DNA of 64,000 nt from Oscillospiraceae bacterium (GCA_021201135.1 JAJQGT010000006.1:497448-561447), one strand, 5' to 3'; shown: positions 34,087 to 43,131, counted from the stretch's first letter. Made by a program: numbers and translations. The notes: a model not told the origin generated them from the sequence alone.

Positions 34087-34740
34087 TTGACCGGGAAGAA
34101 GATGGCGGATATCTTAAGCTCGACTTTTCTTTTTAAGGGAGTTTCTGCGGAGGAGATTCTTAGGATTACCCGTGAGTTTTCCTGCGAGGAGAAAGCCTAC
34201 TCGAAAGGCGAGGTTATCTTTTCGCCGGAGAAGTTCGAGAGAGTCTTGGGAGTAGTGCTTTCGGGGAGGATTGCCGTCACAAAGGGCAGGCTTTCGGTGA
34301 GCGAGCTGTCGCGAGGGAGCCTTTTCGGAGCGGCGGCGCTCTTCAATAACGAGCCTGAATACGCCTCTACCCTTACGGCGAAAACCGCCGCAACGGTGCT
34401 TTATTTCGGTCAGGATGCCATTCTCAGCCTCATCAACCGTGACGAGAGAATCAGGATGAACTATATCCGATATCTTTCGGCACGAATCAGGTTCTTATCC
34501 GAGAAGGTCGACACCTTGGGTGAAATCAGCAGTGAAAAAAGGCTTGCGAGGTTTCTTCTCAAGAACGCCGACGACAAAGGATATGTCAGCGGCTGTAACT
34601 TCTCCGAAATCGCAGGTCGGCTTGGAATCGGGAGGGCTTCGCTTTATCGTGAGCTTGCAAAGCTTGAGGAAGCGGGAGTCATCCAAAAAGACAGGAACGG
34701 CGTTGAAATCTTAGACCCCGAAAAATTGTCTCAGCCATAA
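34087..34740 (+). CDS. Crp/Fnr family transcriptional regulator
   Basis: About 217 residues. N-terminal cyclic-nucleotide-binding-like beta roll (GEVIFSPEKFERVLGVVLSG, RGSLFGAAALF), a long dimer helix and a C-terminal winged helix (NFSEIAGRLGIGRASLYREL). It lacks the Fnr iron-sulfur cysteine cluster. No good ATG start: TTG at 34087 is preferred, as GGGGTGAT lies 7 nt upstream; GTG at 34078 and ATG at 34102 are alternatives. It leads an operon with a substrate-binding lipoprotein, permease and ATPase, and is likely their regulator. Confidence 0.87.
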   Translation: MTGKKMADILSSTFLFKGVSAEEILRITREFSCEEKAYSKGEVIFSPEKFERVLGVVLSGRIAVTKGRLSVSELSRGSLFGAAALFNNEPEYASTLTAKTAATVLYFGQDAILSLINRDERIRMNYIRYLSARIRFLSEKVDTLGEISSEKRLARFLLKNADDKGYVSGCNFSEIAGRLGIGRASLYRELAKLEEAGVIQKDRNGVEILDPEKLSQP

Positions 34741-34755
34741 AGAAAGGAAATCGTC

Positions 34756-35718
34756 ATGACTAAATTCAAGAAAATTATCGCACTTATGCTTGCTCTTGCA
34801 CTCTCGGGGTGCTCGGGCAAGAAGGTCGGAACGGAAATAAATATCGCTGTTCTGTCCGGACCCACCGGAATCGGCGCAGTTTACCTTATGGAAGCAAACG
34901 ATGCCGGCGAAACTACCAATTCATACAACTTCACTGTCAGCTCGGCGAACGACGACGTTGTCGCCGGTCTCACAAGCGGTGAATATGACATTGCGGCTGT
35001 TGCAACCAACGTCGCGGCGAATCTTTACAACAAGACCGATGGGGCTATCCAGATTTGCGCCCTCAATACCTACGGCGTTCTCTATATCCTCGAGAACGGC
35101 GACTCAATCCAGAGTGTTGAAGACCTCCGCGGCAAAACAATCTATGCCACCGGTCAGGGTGCGAACCCCGAATATGTCCTCGATTATATCCTCACCCAGA
35201 ACGGCATCGACCCCGATAACGACGTTACTATCGAGTTTATGGATTCGGACGCACTCGTCACACTGATGGCGACCGGTGAAGCTGAAATCTGCATGCTCCC
35301 CGTTCCCGCCGTCACAAGCGTTATGATCCAGAATTCCGACCTGAGAATTGCTCTTGACCTGACCGAGGAGTGGAACAACGTAACCGACGAGGGCGAGCTC
35401 ACGATGGGATGTATCGTCGTAAGAACCGAATTTGCAGAGGAAAACCCCGAAGCGGTTGAGGCGTTCCTCGAGGAGTACGCCGAGTCTATCGAAAATGTTC
35501 AGGAGAACATTGAGCATGCCGCAGAGCTCTGCGAAACCTACGGCATTGTTGCGAAATCCACTGTTGCTCTTAAGGCTATCCCCGACTGCAACCTCTGCTG
35601 TATCACCGGCGATGAGATAAGAACCACAATCGAGCCCTATTACACAGTTTTGTATAATGCAAACGCTTCGTCCATAGGCGGAGCTATCCCCGATGAAGAC
35701 TTCTACTTTGCGAAATAA
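34756..35718 (+). CDS. ABC importer substrate-binding lipoprotein (SsuA/THI5-like)
   Basis: 320 residues, lipobox LSGC at residues 16-19. The fold resembles NMT1/THI5-like or SsuA-type binding proteins (EINIAVLSGPTGIGAVYLME, GEYDIAAVATNVAANLY, LRGKTIYATGQGANPEYVLDY). The ligand cannot be told from sequence; the group takes up sulfonates, nitrate, thiamine precursors or other small organics. It is followed, with a 26-nt overlap, by its permease. The downstream end reads through to an ATPase gene, completing the importer. Confidence 0.87.
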   Translation: MTKFKKIIALMLALALSGCSGKKVGTEINIAVLSGPTGIGAVYLMEANDAGETTNSYNFTVSSANDDVVAGLTSGEYDIAAVATNVAANLYNKTDGAIQICALNTYGVLYILENGDSIQSVEDLRGKTIYATGQGANPEYVLDYILTQNGIDPDNDVTIEFMDSDALVTLMATGEAEICMLPVPAVTSVMIQNSDLRIALDLTEEWNNVTDEGELTMGCIVVRTEFAEENPEAVEAFLEEYAESIENVQENIEHAAELCETYGIVAKSTVALKAIPDCNLCCITGDEIRTTIEPYYTVLYNANASSIGGAIPDEDFYFAK

Positions 35719-36463
35719 TCGGGTTTTAAGAATACTTCTCCCGACCGTCTTCTGGCTTGCGGTATGGCAGATTGCCGCCTCGGTCGTCGGACAGGAGCTT
35801 CTGATTCCCACACCGATTGCAGTTTTAAAGAGATTCTGCGAGCTTGTTGTCACATCCGGCTTCTGGATTGCCGCCGGGATGAGTTTACTGAGAATCTTTG
35901 TCGGAGCTTTCTTAGGCGGACTACTTGGCATACTCTTGGCGGCGCTGACCTGCCGGTTTTCGATAGTCGACATGATAGTCTCCCCTGCCCTTCGGGTCAT
36001 CAGGGCTATCCCCGTGGCGAGCTTTATTATTCTCGTCCTGTTGTGGGTAAGAAAAGGCGCAGTTCCGGCGGTGATTTCGGGGCTGATGGTCATGCCGGTC
36101 ATGTGGGAAAGCGTCACGGTCGGCATCAGGTCTGTCGACCCACAGCTTCTTGAGATGGCGGATTGCTACGGGATGAATTGGACTGCGAAAATACAGAGGA
36201 TTTACCTTCCGTCCATAAAGCCGAATCTCGTCGGTGGAATCCGCAACTGCGTCGGGCTTGCGTGGAAGTCGGGAGTTGCGGCGGAGGTGCTTTGTCTTCC
36301 AAAGAACGCCGTCGGCTCGCAGGTTTACTACTCGAAAATTTACCTCGAGACGCCATCGCTCTTCGCGTGGACGATAACGGTTGTGCTTCTTTCATTGATA
36401 CTCGAAAAGCTCATTTTTCTCATTCTGAGAGACAAGAAAGCCGGTGACAGTCCTGAAAATTGA
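35693..36463 (+). CDS. ABC importer permease (SsuC/TauC-type)
   Basis: 256 residues with about six membrane segments and the cytoplasmic coupling motif of binding-protein-dependent permeases (LEMADCYGMNWTAKIQRIYLPS; EAA-type loop near residue 160). GGAG lies 9 nt before the ATG, inside the upstream gene. It overlaps the ATPase gene by 20 nt. Partner of the SsuA/THI5-like lipoprotein. Confidence 0.9.
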   Translation: MKTSTLRNNRVLRILLPTVFWLAVWQIAASVVGQELLIPTPIAVLKRFCELVVTSGFWIAAGMSLLRIFVGAFLGGLLGILLAALTCRFSIVDMIVSPALRVIRAIPVASFIILVLLWVRKGAVPAVISGLMVMPVMWESVTVGIRSVDPQLLEMADCYGMNWTAKIQRIYLPSIKPNLVGGIRNCVGLAWKSGVAAEVLCLPKNAVGSQVYYSKIYLETPSLFAWTITVVLLSLILEKLIFLILRDKKAGDSPEN

Positions 36464-37013
36464 GAATATCACATTTTGCTACGGCGAAAAGCCAGTTTTC
36501 GAGAGCTTCTCGCTCAACCTTCCCGACAGCGGCATCACTGCGATTTCCGGGGAATCCGGTCGTGGAAAGACGACGCTATTAAGGCTGATTGCGGGGCTCG
36601 AAAAACCGCAGAGCGGCACTCTTGAAGCTCCTAAGCCCGAAGACATCGCCGTCATGTTTCAGGAGAACAGGCTTCTCCCCTGCCTCGATGTCACGGGACA
36701 GCTTGAGGCGGTGCTTCCAAAGAATACCGATGTCGCGAAATATCTCGAAGCCGTCGAGCTTGAAGCTGAGGCGCACACTGCGATTGACAAACTATCAGGA
36801 GGCATGAAGCGAAGGGTTTCGCTTGCAAGGTGCCTTGCATTTGCGGAAGTCTGCAACAAGAAGCTGATTCTCTTGGATGAACCCTTCACGGGCATCGACT
36901 CCGAAAGGGTGCACAGAATTATGGAGTTCATACGAAGCCTTTCTATTCCCGTTATCTATTCGGCACATGACAGAGAAGCACTGGAGCTCGCCGATATTAC
37001 GATATCTATATAA
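36444..37013 (+). CDS. ABC importer ATPase
   Basis: 189 residues from a GTG start. It is compact for the family but complete: Walker A GESGRGKTT, Q-loop MFQENRLLPCLDV, signature LSGGMKRRVSLARC, Walker B LILLDEPF and an H-loop YSAHDREALELAD. The short C terminus lacks any regulatory domain. Last gene of the Fnr-led importer operon, before a hairpin cluster. Confidence 0.92.
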   Translation: MTVLKIENITFCYGEKPVFESFSLNLPDSGITAISGESGRGKTTLLRLIAGLEKPQSGTLEAPKPEDIAVMFQENRLLPCLDVTGQLEAVLPKNTDVAKYLEAVELEAEAHTAIDKLSGGMKRRVSLARCLAFAEVCNKKLILLDEPFTGIDSERVHRIMEFIRSLSIPVIYSAHDREALELADITISI

Positions 37014-37025
37014 ACCCCTCAGTCG

Positions 37026-37095
37026 GAGTTGCGAAGCAACTCTCGAAGTTCGCAGAGCGAACTGATGCGCTCCCCTTTCAGGGGAGCCTTTTTGT
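37026..37095 (+). repeat. tandem hairpins and terminator after importer operon
   Basis: GAGTTGC-GAA-GCAACTC (37026-37042), GTTCGC-AGA-GCGAAC (37048-37062), then CTCCCCT-TTC-AGGGGAG (37070-37086) with a T run. Same layout as the cluster at 33871-33999. The last hairpin is a plausible terminator. Confidence 0.85.
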
Positions 37096-37120
37096 ACCCT
37101 TACAAACTTTTGAGAGAATA

Positions 37121-37170
37121 AAAAAAGCCTCCCCTGAAAGGGGAGGTGGCACGAAGTGCCGGAGGGGTTT
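37121..37170 (-). terminator. CTCCCC-type palindrome, terminator for SDR gene (copy 4)
   Basis: CCTCCCCTGAAAGGGGAGG (37128-37146), a GGCAC-GAA-GTGCC hairpin (37148-37160) and GGAGGGGTTT. Read on the minus strand it ends in a T run directly after the SDR stop. It is the inverted counterpart of the repeat at 5108-5160. Confidence 0.8.
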
Positions 37171-37175
37171 CTTAA

Positions 37176-37949
37176 TCAAAGAGAAGTGTAGCCGCCGTCG
37201 ACGGGAAGAACTGCACCGTTGACATAGGTGGAAGCGGGAGAAGCGAAGAAGATTGCGGCAGTGTCAAGCTCGCCATCAACGCCGTAACGCGCTTCGGGAA
37301 TCATGGTGTGAGCATAGTTCTGGAAGAATTCGCTCTGGAGGGTCTCCTTGGTAAGAGGAGTCTCGAAGTAGCCGGGGCAGATGGTGTTGACGGTGATGCC
37401 CTTGTCGCCCCACTCGCAAGCGAGAGCTCTTGTAAGGTTTACAACGCCGCCCTTTGCAGCATGATAGGGAGCCGCAGGAGCAATCTTGTTTCCTACGAGA
37501 CCGTACATGGATGCGATGTTGATGATTCTGCCGTAGCCTGCGGGAATCATTGCGTTTTTGGCAACTTCACGAGCCATCTTGAAGGTTCCGACGAGGTCGA
37601 TATTGATTTCGTTCAGGAGAACTTCGTCGGTGATGTCCTCAGCGGGAGCAACTCCGCCGGTGCCTGCATTGTTGATAAGGATGTCGATGCGTCCGAACTT
37701 GTCCATTGCAGCCTTTACAACAGCCTGAACCTGCTCGGTAGAAGTGATGTCGCAAGCAACTGCCAGAGTCTCTACACCATATTCCTTGGTGAGATCAGCG
37801 GCAACTTCGTCGATGAGCTTCTGACGACGAGCCAGAACGACGATGTTGCATCCCTGATTGGCAAGAGCCTTAGCCATCTGGACGCCGAGTCCTGTTGAGC
37901 AACCGGTAACTATTGCAACGTTGCCGGTGAGGTCAAAATAATTTTTCAT
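37176..37949 (-). CDS. short-chain dehydrogenase/reductase, copy A
   Basis: 257 residues. Classical SDR: cofactor loop VTGCSTGLGVQMA, NNAG, catalytic Ser (INIASMYG) and YHAAK. Start MKNYFDLTG chosen for GGAGA 8 nt upstream. It resembles gluconate 5-dehydrogenase and 2-deoxy-D-gluconate 3-dehydrogenase-type enzymes, but the substrate is not identifiable. It is paralogous to the next gene and has an almost identical promoter region, so a tandem duplication. Confidence 0.9.
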   Translation of the reverse strand: MKNYFDLTGNVAIVTGCSTGLGVQMAKALANQGCNIVVLARRQKLIDEVAADLTKEYGVETLAVACDITSTEQVQAVVKAAMDKFGRIDILINNAGTGGVAPAEDITDEVLLNEINIDLVGTFKMAREVAKNAMIPAGYGRIINIASMYGLVGNKIAPAAPYHAAKGGVVNLTRALACEWGDKGITVNTICPGYFETPLTKETLQSEFFQNYAHTMIPEARYGVDGELDTAAIFFASPASTYVNGAVLPVDGGYTSL

Positions 37950-38010
37950 TTCCCATGTCTCCTTTGAGATGTATTTTCTTTTGACAAACTTTTGGTTTGT
38001 TCGTGCTAAC

Positions 38011-38039
38011 AGTATAGCATACTTTGCGACTGTTTTCAA
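38011..38039 (-). promoter_or_regulatory. promoter of SDR copy A
   Basis: Minus-strand TTGAAA (38034-38039) and TATACT (38011-38016), 17-nt spacer. Followed by a small ACAAAC/GTTTGT dyad in the leader. The same promoter occurs at 38925-38953. Confidence 0.7.
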
Positions 38040-38053
38040 GAGCCGTCCATAAA

Positions 38054-38080
38054 AAATCTCCCCGAAAATCGAGGAGATTT
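38054..38080 (-). terminator. intrinsic terminator after SDR copy B
   Basis: Stem AAATCTCC/GGAGATTT (38054-38061/38073-38080) extended by inner CG pairs and followed by T residues on the minus strand. Confidence 0.8.
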
Positions 38081-38095
38081 AAATGACAAATAAGT

Positions 38096-38863
38096 TCAGA
38101 TTGCAGTCCAGCCTCCGTCGATGCTGAGGAGCTGACCGGTGGTGTAGGAAGAAGCCTCGGAAGCGAAGTAGATAACCGCTCCGTCGAGCTCGCCGTCGCG
38201 ACCCGCACGTCCCATCGGGCAACGAGCCTTGATAACTTCCTGGAAGTCAGAAGAGCCAATAACGTCGCTGGTCATCTCGGACGGGAAGTAAGCCGGACCG
38301 ATTGCATTTACAGTGATTCCATACTTAGCCCACTCGGTTGCGAGCTGCTTGACCATCATGCGGATGCCGCCCTTGGTGGTTGCATATGCAGAAAGAGGAA
38401 GCTCCATCATGCCAACTGTGGAGTGGATAGAACCTGTCATAATGATTCTGCCATAACCACGCTCAATCATTCCCTTTGCTACTTCGCGGGAGAAGTAATA
38501 GGGAGCATCAAGATTGACGTGCATCATAGTCTGCCAGATTTCATCCGACTGTTTTTCTGCGGCGTCGAAAAGTCCGATGCCTGCATTATTGCAGAGAATG
38601 TCGATTTTGCCATAGTGAGCTTCAACATCCTTGACGGTTTGCTTGATTTCCTCAACGTTAGAAACGTCACAGCAATGGATGTAGCACTTTACACCTAACG
38701 CTTCAATTTCTTCTTTAACTGCAAGAAGCTTCGATTCACGGCGTGCAACTATTGCCAAATCTGCGCCCTGATTTGCAAGAGCCTTCGCAATCTGTACGCC
38801 AAGACCTGATGACGCACCCGTAACAAGTGCAACTCTGCCGGTCAAATCAAAATAATTTTTCAT
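38096..38863 (-). CDS. short-chain dehydrogenase/reductase, copy B
   Basis: 255 residues. Cofactor loop VTGASSGLGVQIA, NNAG, catalytic Ser in MTGSIHSTVG and YATTK. Start MKNYFDLTGRV is supported by GGGAGA and by identity with copy A. Own promoter and terminator, so it is regulated separately from copy A although probably by the same factor. The product differs clearly from copy A, so the duplication is not recent. Confidence 0.9.
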   Translation of the reverse strand: MKNYFDLTGRVALVTGASSGLGVQIAKALANQGADLAIVARRESKLLAVKEEIEALGVKCYIHCCDVSNVEEIKQTVKDVEAHYGKIDILCNNAGIGLFDAAEKQSDEIWQTMMHVNLDAPYYFSREVAKGMIERGYGRIIMTGSIHSTVGMMELPLSAYATTKGGIRMMVKQLATEWAKYGITVNAIGPAYFPSEMTSDVIGSSDFQEVIKARCPMGRAGRDGELDGAVIYFASEASSYTTGQLLSIDGGWTAI

Positions 38864-38924
38864 TTTCCACGTCTCCCTTGACACATATTTTATTTTGACA
38901 AACTTACGGTTCGCCCGTGCTAAC

Positions 38925-38953
38925 AGTATAGCATACTTTGCGACTGTTTTCAA
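38925..38953 (-). promoter_or_regulatory. promoter of SDR copy B
   Basis: Minus-strand TTGAAA (38948-38953) and TATACT (38925-38930) with 17 nt between. The promoter and start region match copy A over about 40 nt. Confidence 0.7.
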
Positions 38954-38986
38954 GAACGAAAAGTAAAATTTATGTCAAAGATTCCC

Positions 38987-41323
38987 CTAAATTTCGAAGA
39001 CATACGACCCATAGCTATGTGGGAGCTTATCTGAGAGATTGTCCTCCGAGAAGGGTTTGAAATCGGGATAGCTTTTGCTCGCGTCGAGCGAAATTTCAAG
39101 AGTGTTATCGCCCGTCTCGAGATACATCTTCACATGCAAAATCCGGTTGAACTCATCGAAATAAGCGGTGCTGTTTTTGCTCAGAGTAACCGAAGTGTAG
39201 CGGTTCACCCAATTTACGCCTTCGCCGTTGAGGCGAATATCTGTGGGAGCCTTCGACATATGGATATGGGCGATGAACTCACGAAGCGGGAACTTGTCGT
39301 TATCCGGGCTAAGGCTGATTCTGAGGCTGTCAACTGCCTCCTCGCATGTGATTTCGGTGACGGTGTATTCGCCGGAAAGGTAATTGTCGGTCGTGCCGTC
39401 GTCGGCATAGATTTTTGCCGTCGACCTGCCGGAGGGATAAACTTCGGCTTCGAGCCTGCCGAAATCGAGCTCCCTTGTATTCATGATATCATCGGTCATC
39501 GGGATGATTCCGCCGGCTTTCACGAAAACGGGAATGCGGTTCTGCGGGGCATAAACCTCGTATTCCCTGCCGCCCTCGTAGACATAGTCATAATCGAAGT
39601 CATACCACTTGCCCTCCGGGAGGTAAACGGTGCGGGTGTTCTTCTGCGGCTCGATAACGGGAGCTATCAGCATGTTCTCGCCGAAGAGATACTCATCGGT
39701 AATTGTATGGGCTTTCTCGTCGCCCGGATAGTGCCAAAAAAGCGGGCGCATAATCGGCGTGCCGGTCAGGTAGTTCTCATAATACAGCGAGTAGATATAT
39801 GAAATCAGGCGGTAGCGGAGCTTGATGTAGTGGCTCATGTCGTCAAAGGTGAGCTTGTTGTATCTGAACGGCACTGCTTCGCCGCCAGCGTGGTGAGAGC
39901 GGAAAATCGGCGTGAAGCAACCGAACTGCATCCATCTTTCATAGAGCTCGGCGTGTTCGGTCTTATCATTATGATAGAGGTTATACGGACAGTCGTCGTT
40001 GTTCGTAGGCGAGATGAAGCCGCCTGTGTCGCATGTCCACATAGATATGCCACTCATCTGGGTATTGAGAGCTTCGGGAATGTGCGCCCGAAGAGTGCCG
40101 TATTCCGAATATATATCGCCCGTCCAGAGAGCTGTGGGCTCGCGTTGGATGCCCGCCGTGCCGGTTCTTGTCAGGACGAAACTGCGCTTGTTCGGCGAAT
40201 GAGACTTGGCGATATTATGGTAGGTCTTGGTGACGGAGTTACTGAATATATTGTGGATTTCCGAGCGACTGCCGGCATGATATGCGGTGCTTTCGGCGTC
40301 GCCCTCCGGCTCGGTCAGGTCGAGCCACCAACCCTCAACGCCGTCATCCATGATGCGCTTAATCTGAGGAGAAAGCCACTCTTCGATATCGGGATTGGTG
40401 AAGTCCATAAGCTGACCGCTGTAGTGCCCGCAGATTACGGGCTTGCCGTCTGTATCGTAAGCTAAAATCCCGGCTTCTTTTGCGCTCTCAAAAGTGTCGC
40501 TGTCGCTCTTGAGCATCGGTCCCGAGTTTGAAGCCATGAAATGGATTCCGTCGTTCTCGAGGTAACCCTTTATCTTCTCGGGGCTCTTGTCTTCCCATCT
40601 GTCCGCCCACTTGTAATTGTTGAAATACTGCGCCCAGTCGAAGTCGAAGACGATTGAATCAAGCGGGATTCCGAGGCGCTTATATGTGGCGATGACATCG
40701 TCGACCTCTTCCCAGTCCCAGAAGGAGCACTTGCTCTGCATGTAGCCGAGAACCCACAGCGGCGGGAGCTTGGCGCGACCGGTGATTTCGGAGAATTTGC
40801 AGACTATTTCGGGGATATTCTCGCCGAGAATCAGATAAATCCTGCAGGCTCCATCAGGAGCTGTGATAATCAGCTTGTCGGGAACCGTGCATCCGATGTC
40901 GACTGTGAGATTCGATGTGTTGTCAAGATAGATTCCATAGCCGCGGCTACTGACGATGAACGGAATCGGATAGTCGGCGGTGACGGAATTGTTGCTGATT
41001 CGCTGACCGGTGACCATGTCTCGGATTGTTCCCCTGCGGTCGAGGGAGCCAAACTCTTTGTCGTTGTCCTCGCCCAAGCCGTGAATATGCTCGCCGTCCG
41101 AAAGCCTGTGCTTTAGCTCAAAGCCGCTGTCAAGCTTCGAGTATTCGAACATTTCGGATATGAGCTTGCCGATTTCGGAAAAATCCCCTTCTGTTTCGGG
41201 GAGCGGCAATATTGCGCCCGAGTCGGGGTGAGTTCTGCCGTCGGGGATTTCAATCGAGAAGAGATTTTTTGAGTGGATGCGGAGCTGTGCGGGATAATCG
41301 GAAATGCTGATAGTATAGGGCAT
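38987..41323 (-). CDS. glycoside hydrolase family 31 (alpha-glucosidase/alpha-xylosidase-like)
   Basis: 778 residues. N-terminal beta-sandwich, then the GH31 barrel with nucleophile region WWLDLTEPEGD, acid/base WTGDIYSEYG and the FRSHHAGGEAVPF loop, and C-terminal beta domains. There is no signal peptide, so it is cytosolic, acting on imported oligosaccharides. The specificity (xylose or glucose side) cannot be decided from sequence alone. GGAGG is 7 nt before the ATG. Confidence 0.92.
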   Translation of the reverse strand: MPYTISISDYPAQLRIHSKNLFSIEIPDGRTHPDSGAILPLPETEGDFSEIGKLISEMFEYSKLDSGFELKHRLSDGEHIHGLGEDNDKEFGSLDRRGTIRDMVTGQRISNNSVTADYPIPFIVSSRGYGIYLDNTSNLTVDIGCTVPDKLIITAPDGACRIYLILGENIPEIVCKFSEITGRAKLPPLWVLGYMQSKCSFWDWEEVDDVIATYKRLGIPLDSIVFDFDWAQYFNNYKWADRWEDKSPEKIKGYLENDGIHFMASNSGPMLKSDSDTFESAKEAGILAYDTDGKPVICGHYSGQLMDFTNPDIEEWLSPQIKRIMDDGVEGWWLDLTEPEGDAESTAYHAGSRSEIHNIFSNSVTKTYHNIAKSHSPNKRSFVLTRTGTAGIQREPTALWTGDIYSEYGTLRAHIPEALNTQMSGISMWTCDTGGFISPTNNDDCPYNLYHNDKTEHAELYERWMQFGCFTPIFRSHHAGGEAVPFRYNKLTFDDMSHYIKLRYRLISYIYSLYYENYLTGTPIMRPLFWHYPGDEKAHTITDEYLFGENMLIAPVIEPQKNTRTVYLPEGKWYDFDYDYVYEGGREYEVYAPQNRIPVFVKAGGIIPMTDDIMNTRELDFGRLEAEVYPSGRSTAKIYADDGTTDNYLSGEYTVTEITCEEAVDSLRISLSPDNDKFPLREFIAHIHMSKAPTDIRLNGEGVNWVNRYTSVTLSKNSTAYFDEFNRILHVKMYLETGDNTLEISLDASKSYPDFKPFSEDNLSDKLPHSYGSYVFEI

Positions 41324-41395
41324 GTTGATTCCTCCGGTTTATGATTTTATGTCTGTTATAAGAACGGGCGGATATAGTGTCCGCCCGGTAAGTAT

Positions 41396-41959
41396 TTATG
41401 GTTTAAGTTTCTTCTCCCTGTGATGCTTTCTGCACAGAGCGATATAATTATCATTTGCGCCAAGAACTACCTGATCCCCCTCGGTGACCATTCCGTGCTC
41501 GTTGAAGCGAGCGTTGCAGGTGGCGGCTTTTCCGCACCAGCAGACGGTCTTTATCTCTTCGATGACATCCGCCCATGCAAGAAGCCACATGCTCCCCGGG
41601 AAGAGATTTCTCTGGAAGTCGGTCCGGAGTCCATAGCAGATTACCGGCACTTCCAGATCATCGACGATATGAACAAAGAGCTCGACCTGCTCCTTTGTGC
41701 AAAACTGGGCTTCGTCGACGATGACGCAGTCGTAAGACTTGATTTCATCCTCGGGCATAGCCTCGAGATTCTCGACGAAATCGCACTTCTGGTTGAGACC
41801 GATTCGGGACGCCATCACACCTTCGCCGTCGCGATTGTCAAGCTTCGGCTTGACGAGGAGAGCACGCTTGCCTCTTTCGTAATAGTTATATGCTACCATA
41901 AGGGCGTTGGCGGTTTTTGAACTGCCCATCGCGCCGTAGCGGAAATAAAGCTTTGCCAT
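41396..41959 (-). CDS. tdk: thymidine kinase
   Basis: 187 residues. Salvage of thymidine to dTMP. P-loop GAMGSSKTAN, Walker-B-like VIVDEAQF, lid region and the zinc site CWCGKAATCNARF ... CRKHH near the C terminus. It starts 14 nt after the membrane-fusion lipoprotein gene and may be cotranscribed with it. Confidence 0.95.
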   Translation of the reverse strand: MAKLYFRYGAMGSSKTANALMVAYNYYERGKRALLVKPKLDNRDGEGVMASRIGLNQKCDFVENLEAMPEDEIKSYDCVIVDEAQFCTKEQVELFVHIVDDLEVPVICYGLRTDFQRNLFPGSMWLLAWADVIEEIKTVCWCGKAATCNARFNEHGMVTEGDQVVLGANDNYIALCRKHHREKKLKP

Positions 41960-41973
41960 ACTTCTCCCCTGTT

Positions 41974-42978
41974 TTACAGAATTATAGTCTCGGTGCCGTC
42001 GAGACCCGAAAGAATCTCGGTCTTATCGCCGGAGATTATGCCAACGGTGACCTCCATCTGGACTTTGGTTCCCGATATCAGGACATTCACGGCATAGCCG
42101 TCTGAGGTTTCAAAGACCGCATCGGTCGGGACGATTACGGCGTCGTCTCTTCTTAGGGTCGTGAAAGTGACCTGAATTGTTCCGAAGTCCTCGAAGTCAA
42201 CGTCCTCGTCGGGCTGTATAACATAGCTTGTGATGGTATTTGATTCGCCACTGAAACGGTCGTATGAAGTTGTCGTTATGGTGTCGATGACCTTACCGGT
42301 GGTTACCACGAGGGTTCCCTGCGCTATATCTACTTTCGTACCAAAGCTGACGTTTGAAAGCTGATTCTGATTGTCCGTAACGGTGAGATATACTTTTGAA
42401 GAATCCACAATAGTGCAGACTGTAGAGTTTGCTGAGACGGTTGCGCCGACCCAATAGTTGCCGACGGAGGTTATCTTGCCGTCGCATGGAGCGGTTATCG
42501 TGAGATAGTCGAGGCGCTTGACGAGGTTGTCGTAATTAGCCTGCTCGATAGCGAGGTCAATCGCCGCAAGTGCGGCTTCGTCCTCGTCACCGGCGGCTAC
42601 GAGAGCGTCATAGGTGGATTGTGCTGAATCAAGAACAACCTTCTGCACCTCAATCTCGTCGTCAAGCTCGTCGGAGCTCAGGCGGACAAGGACATCGCCC
42701 TCGCTGACCGTCTGGTCTTCGTGGACGTTAAATTCGGTAATGGTTCCGCCGACAAGCGAGAAGGAAAGATTGGTATAGTATGGAGTATCGACGGTGCCGT
42801 CGAGAGTAACGGTCTCTAAAATCGTTCCGACATAGGCATCGGCGGTGTTATAGTTGACAGAGCCGGTGTTGATGGGGATATAGATTTCATCATCGACGGT
42901 TGCTTCGTCTCCACAAGCGCAGAGAAGAGAGCACATAAGTACGGCGGATGTCAGAACGGCAAAAATTCTTTTTTTCAT
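41974..42978 (-). CDS. HlyD/RND-type membrane fusion lipoprotein
   Basis: 334 residues. Start MKKRIFAVLTS chosen for AAGGAATC; lipobox LLCAC (cysteine near residue 19). Barrel-sandwich domain (FSLVGGTITEFNVHEDQTVSEGDVLV), a helical hairpin (about residues 95-130) and a second lipoyl half (LDYLTITAPCDGKI). Such proteins normally serve MacB-type or ABC exporters, but no pump gene is adjacent. It forms a pair with tdk. Confidence 0.85.
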   Translation of the reverse strand: MKKRIFAVLTSAVLMCSLLCACGDEATVDDEIYIPINTGSVNYNTADAYVGTILETVTLDGTVDTPYYTNLSFSLVGGTITEFNVHEDQTVSEGDVLVRLSSDELDDEIEVQKVVLDSAQSTYDALVAAGDEDEAALAAIDLAIEQANYDNLVKRLDYLTITAPCDGKITSVGNYWVGATVSANSTVCTIVDSSKVYLTVTDNQNQLSNVSFGTKVDIAQGTLVVTTGKVIDTITTTSYDRFSGESNTITSYVIQPDEDVDFEDFGTIQVTFTTLRRDDAVIVPTDAVFETSDGYAVNVLISGTKVQMEVTVGIISGDKTEILSGLDGTETIIL

Positions 42979-43103
42979 AGCTAAGATTCCTTCCGAAAAA
43001 ATGCAAAAGGCTGACGGCACAATTTCACTTATATTATGATAGCAGATTTTTTGGGAAATTACAATAGCAAAGTTTCGGGTATCAGAAATTTTCGGGCAAA
43101 ATA

Positions 43104-43131
43104 AAGTCCCCTCGGGATTCCGAAGGGACTT
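43104..43131 (-). terminator. intrinsic terminator after DUF4097 operon
   Basis: AAGTCCC/GGGACTT (43104-43110/43125-43131) with inner pairing and a T-rich minus-strand tail. Confidence 0.75.

Noticed and set aside
37950..38039. N-terminal extension of the SDR protein upstream of MKNYF
   Set aside because: The frame is open but runs through the promoter, and the ribosome site is directly before MKNYF in both paralogs.
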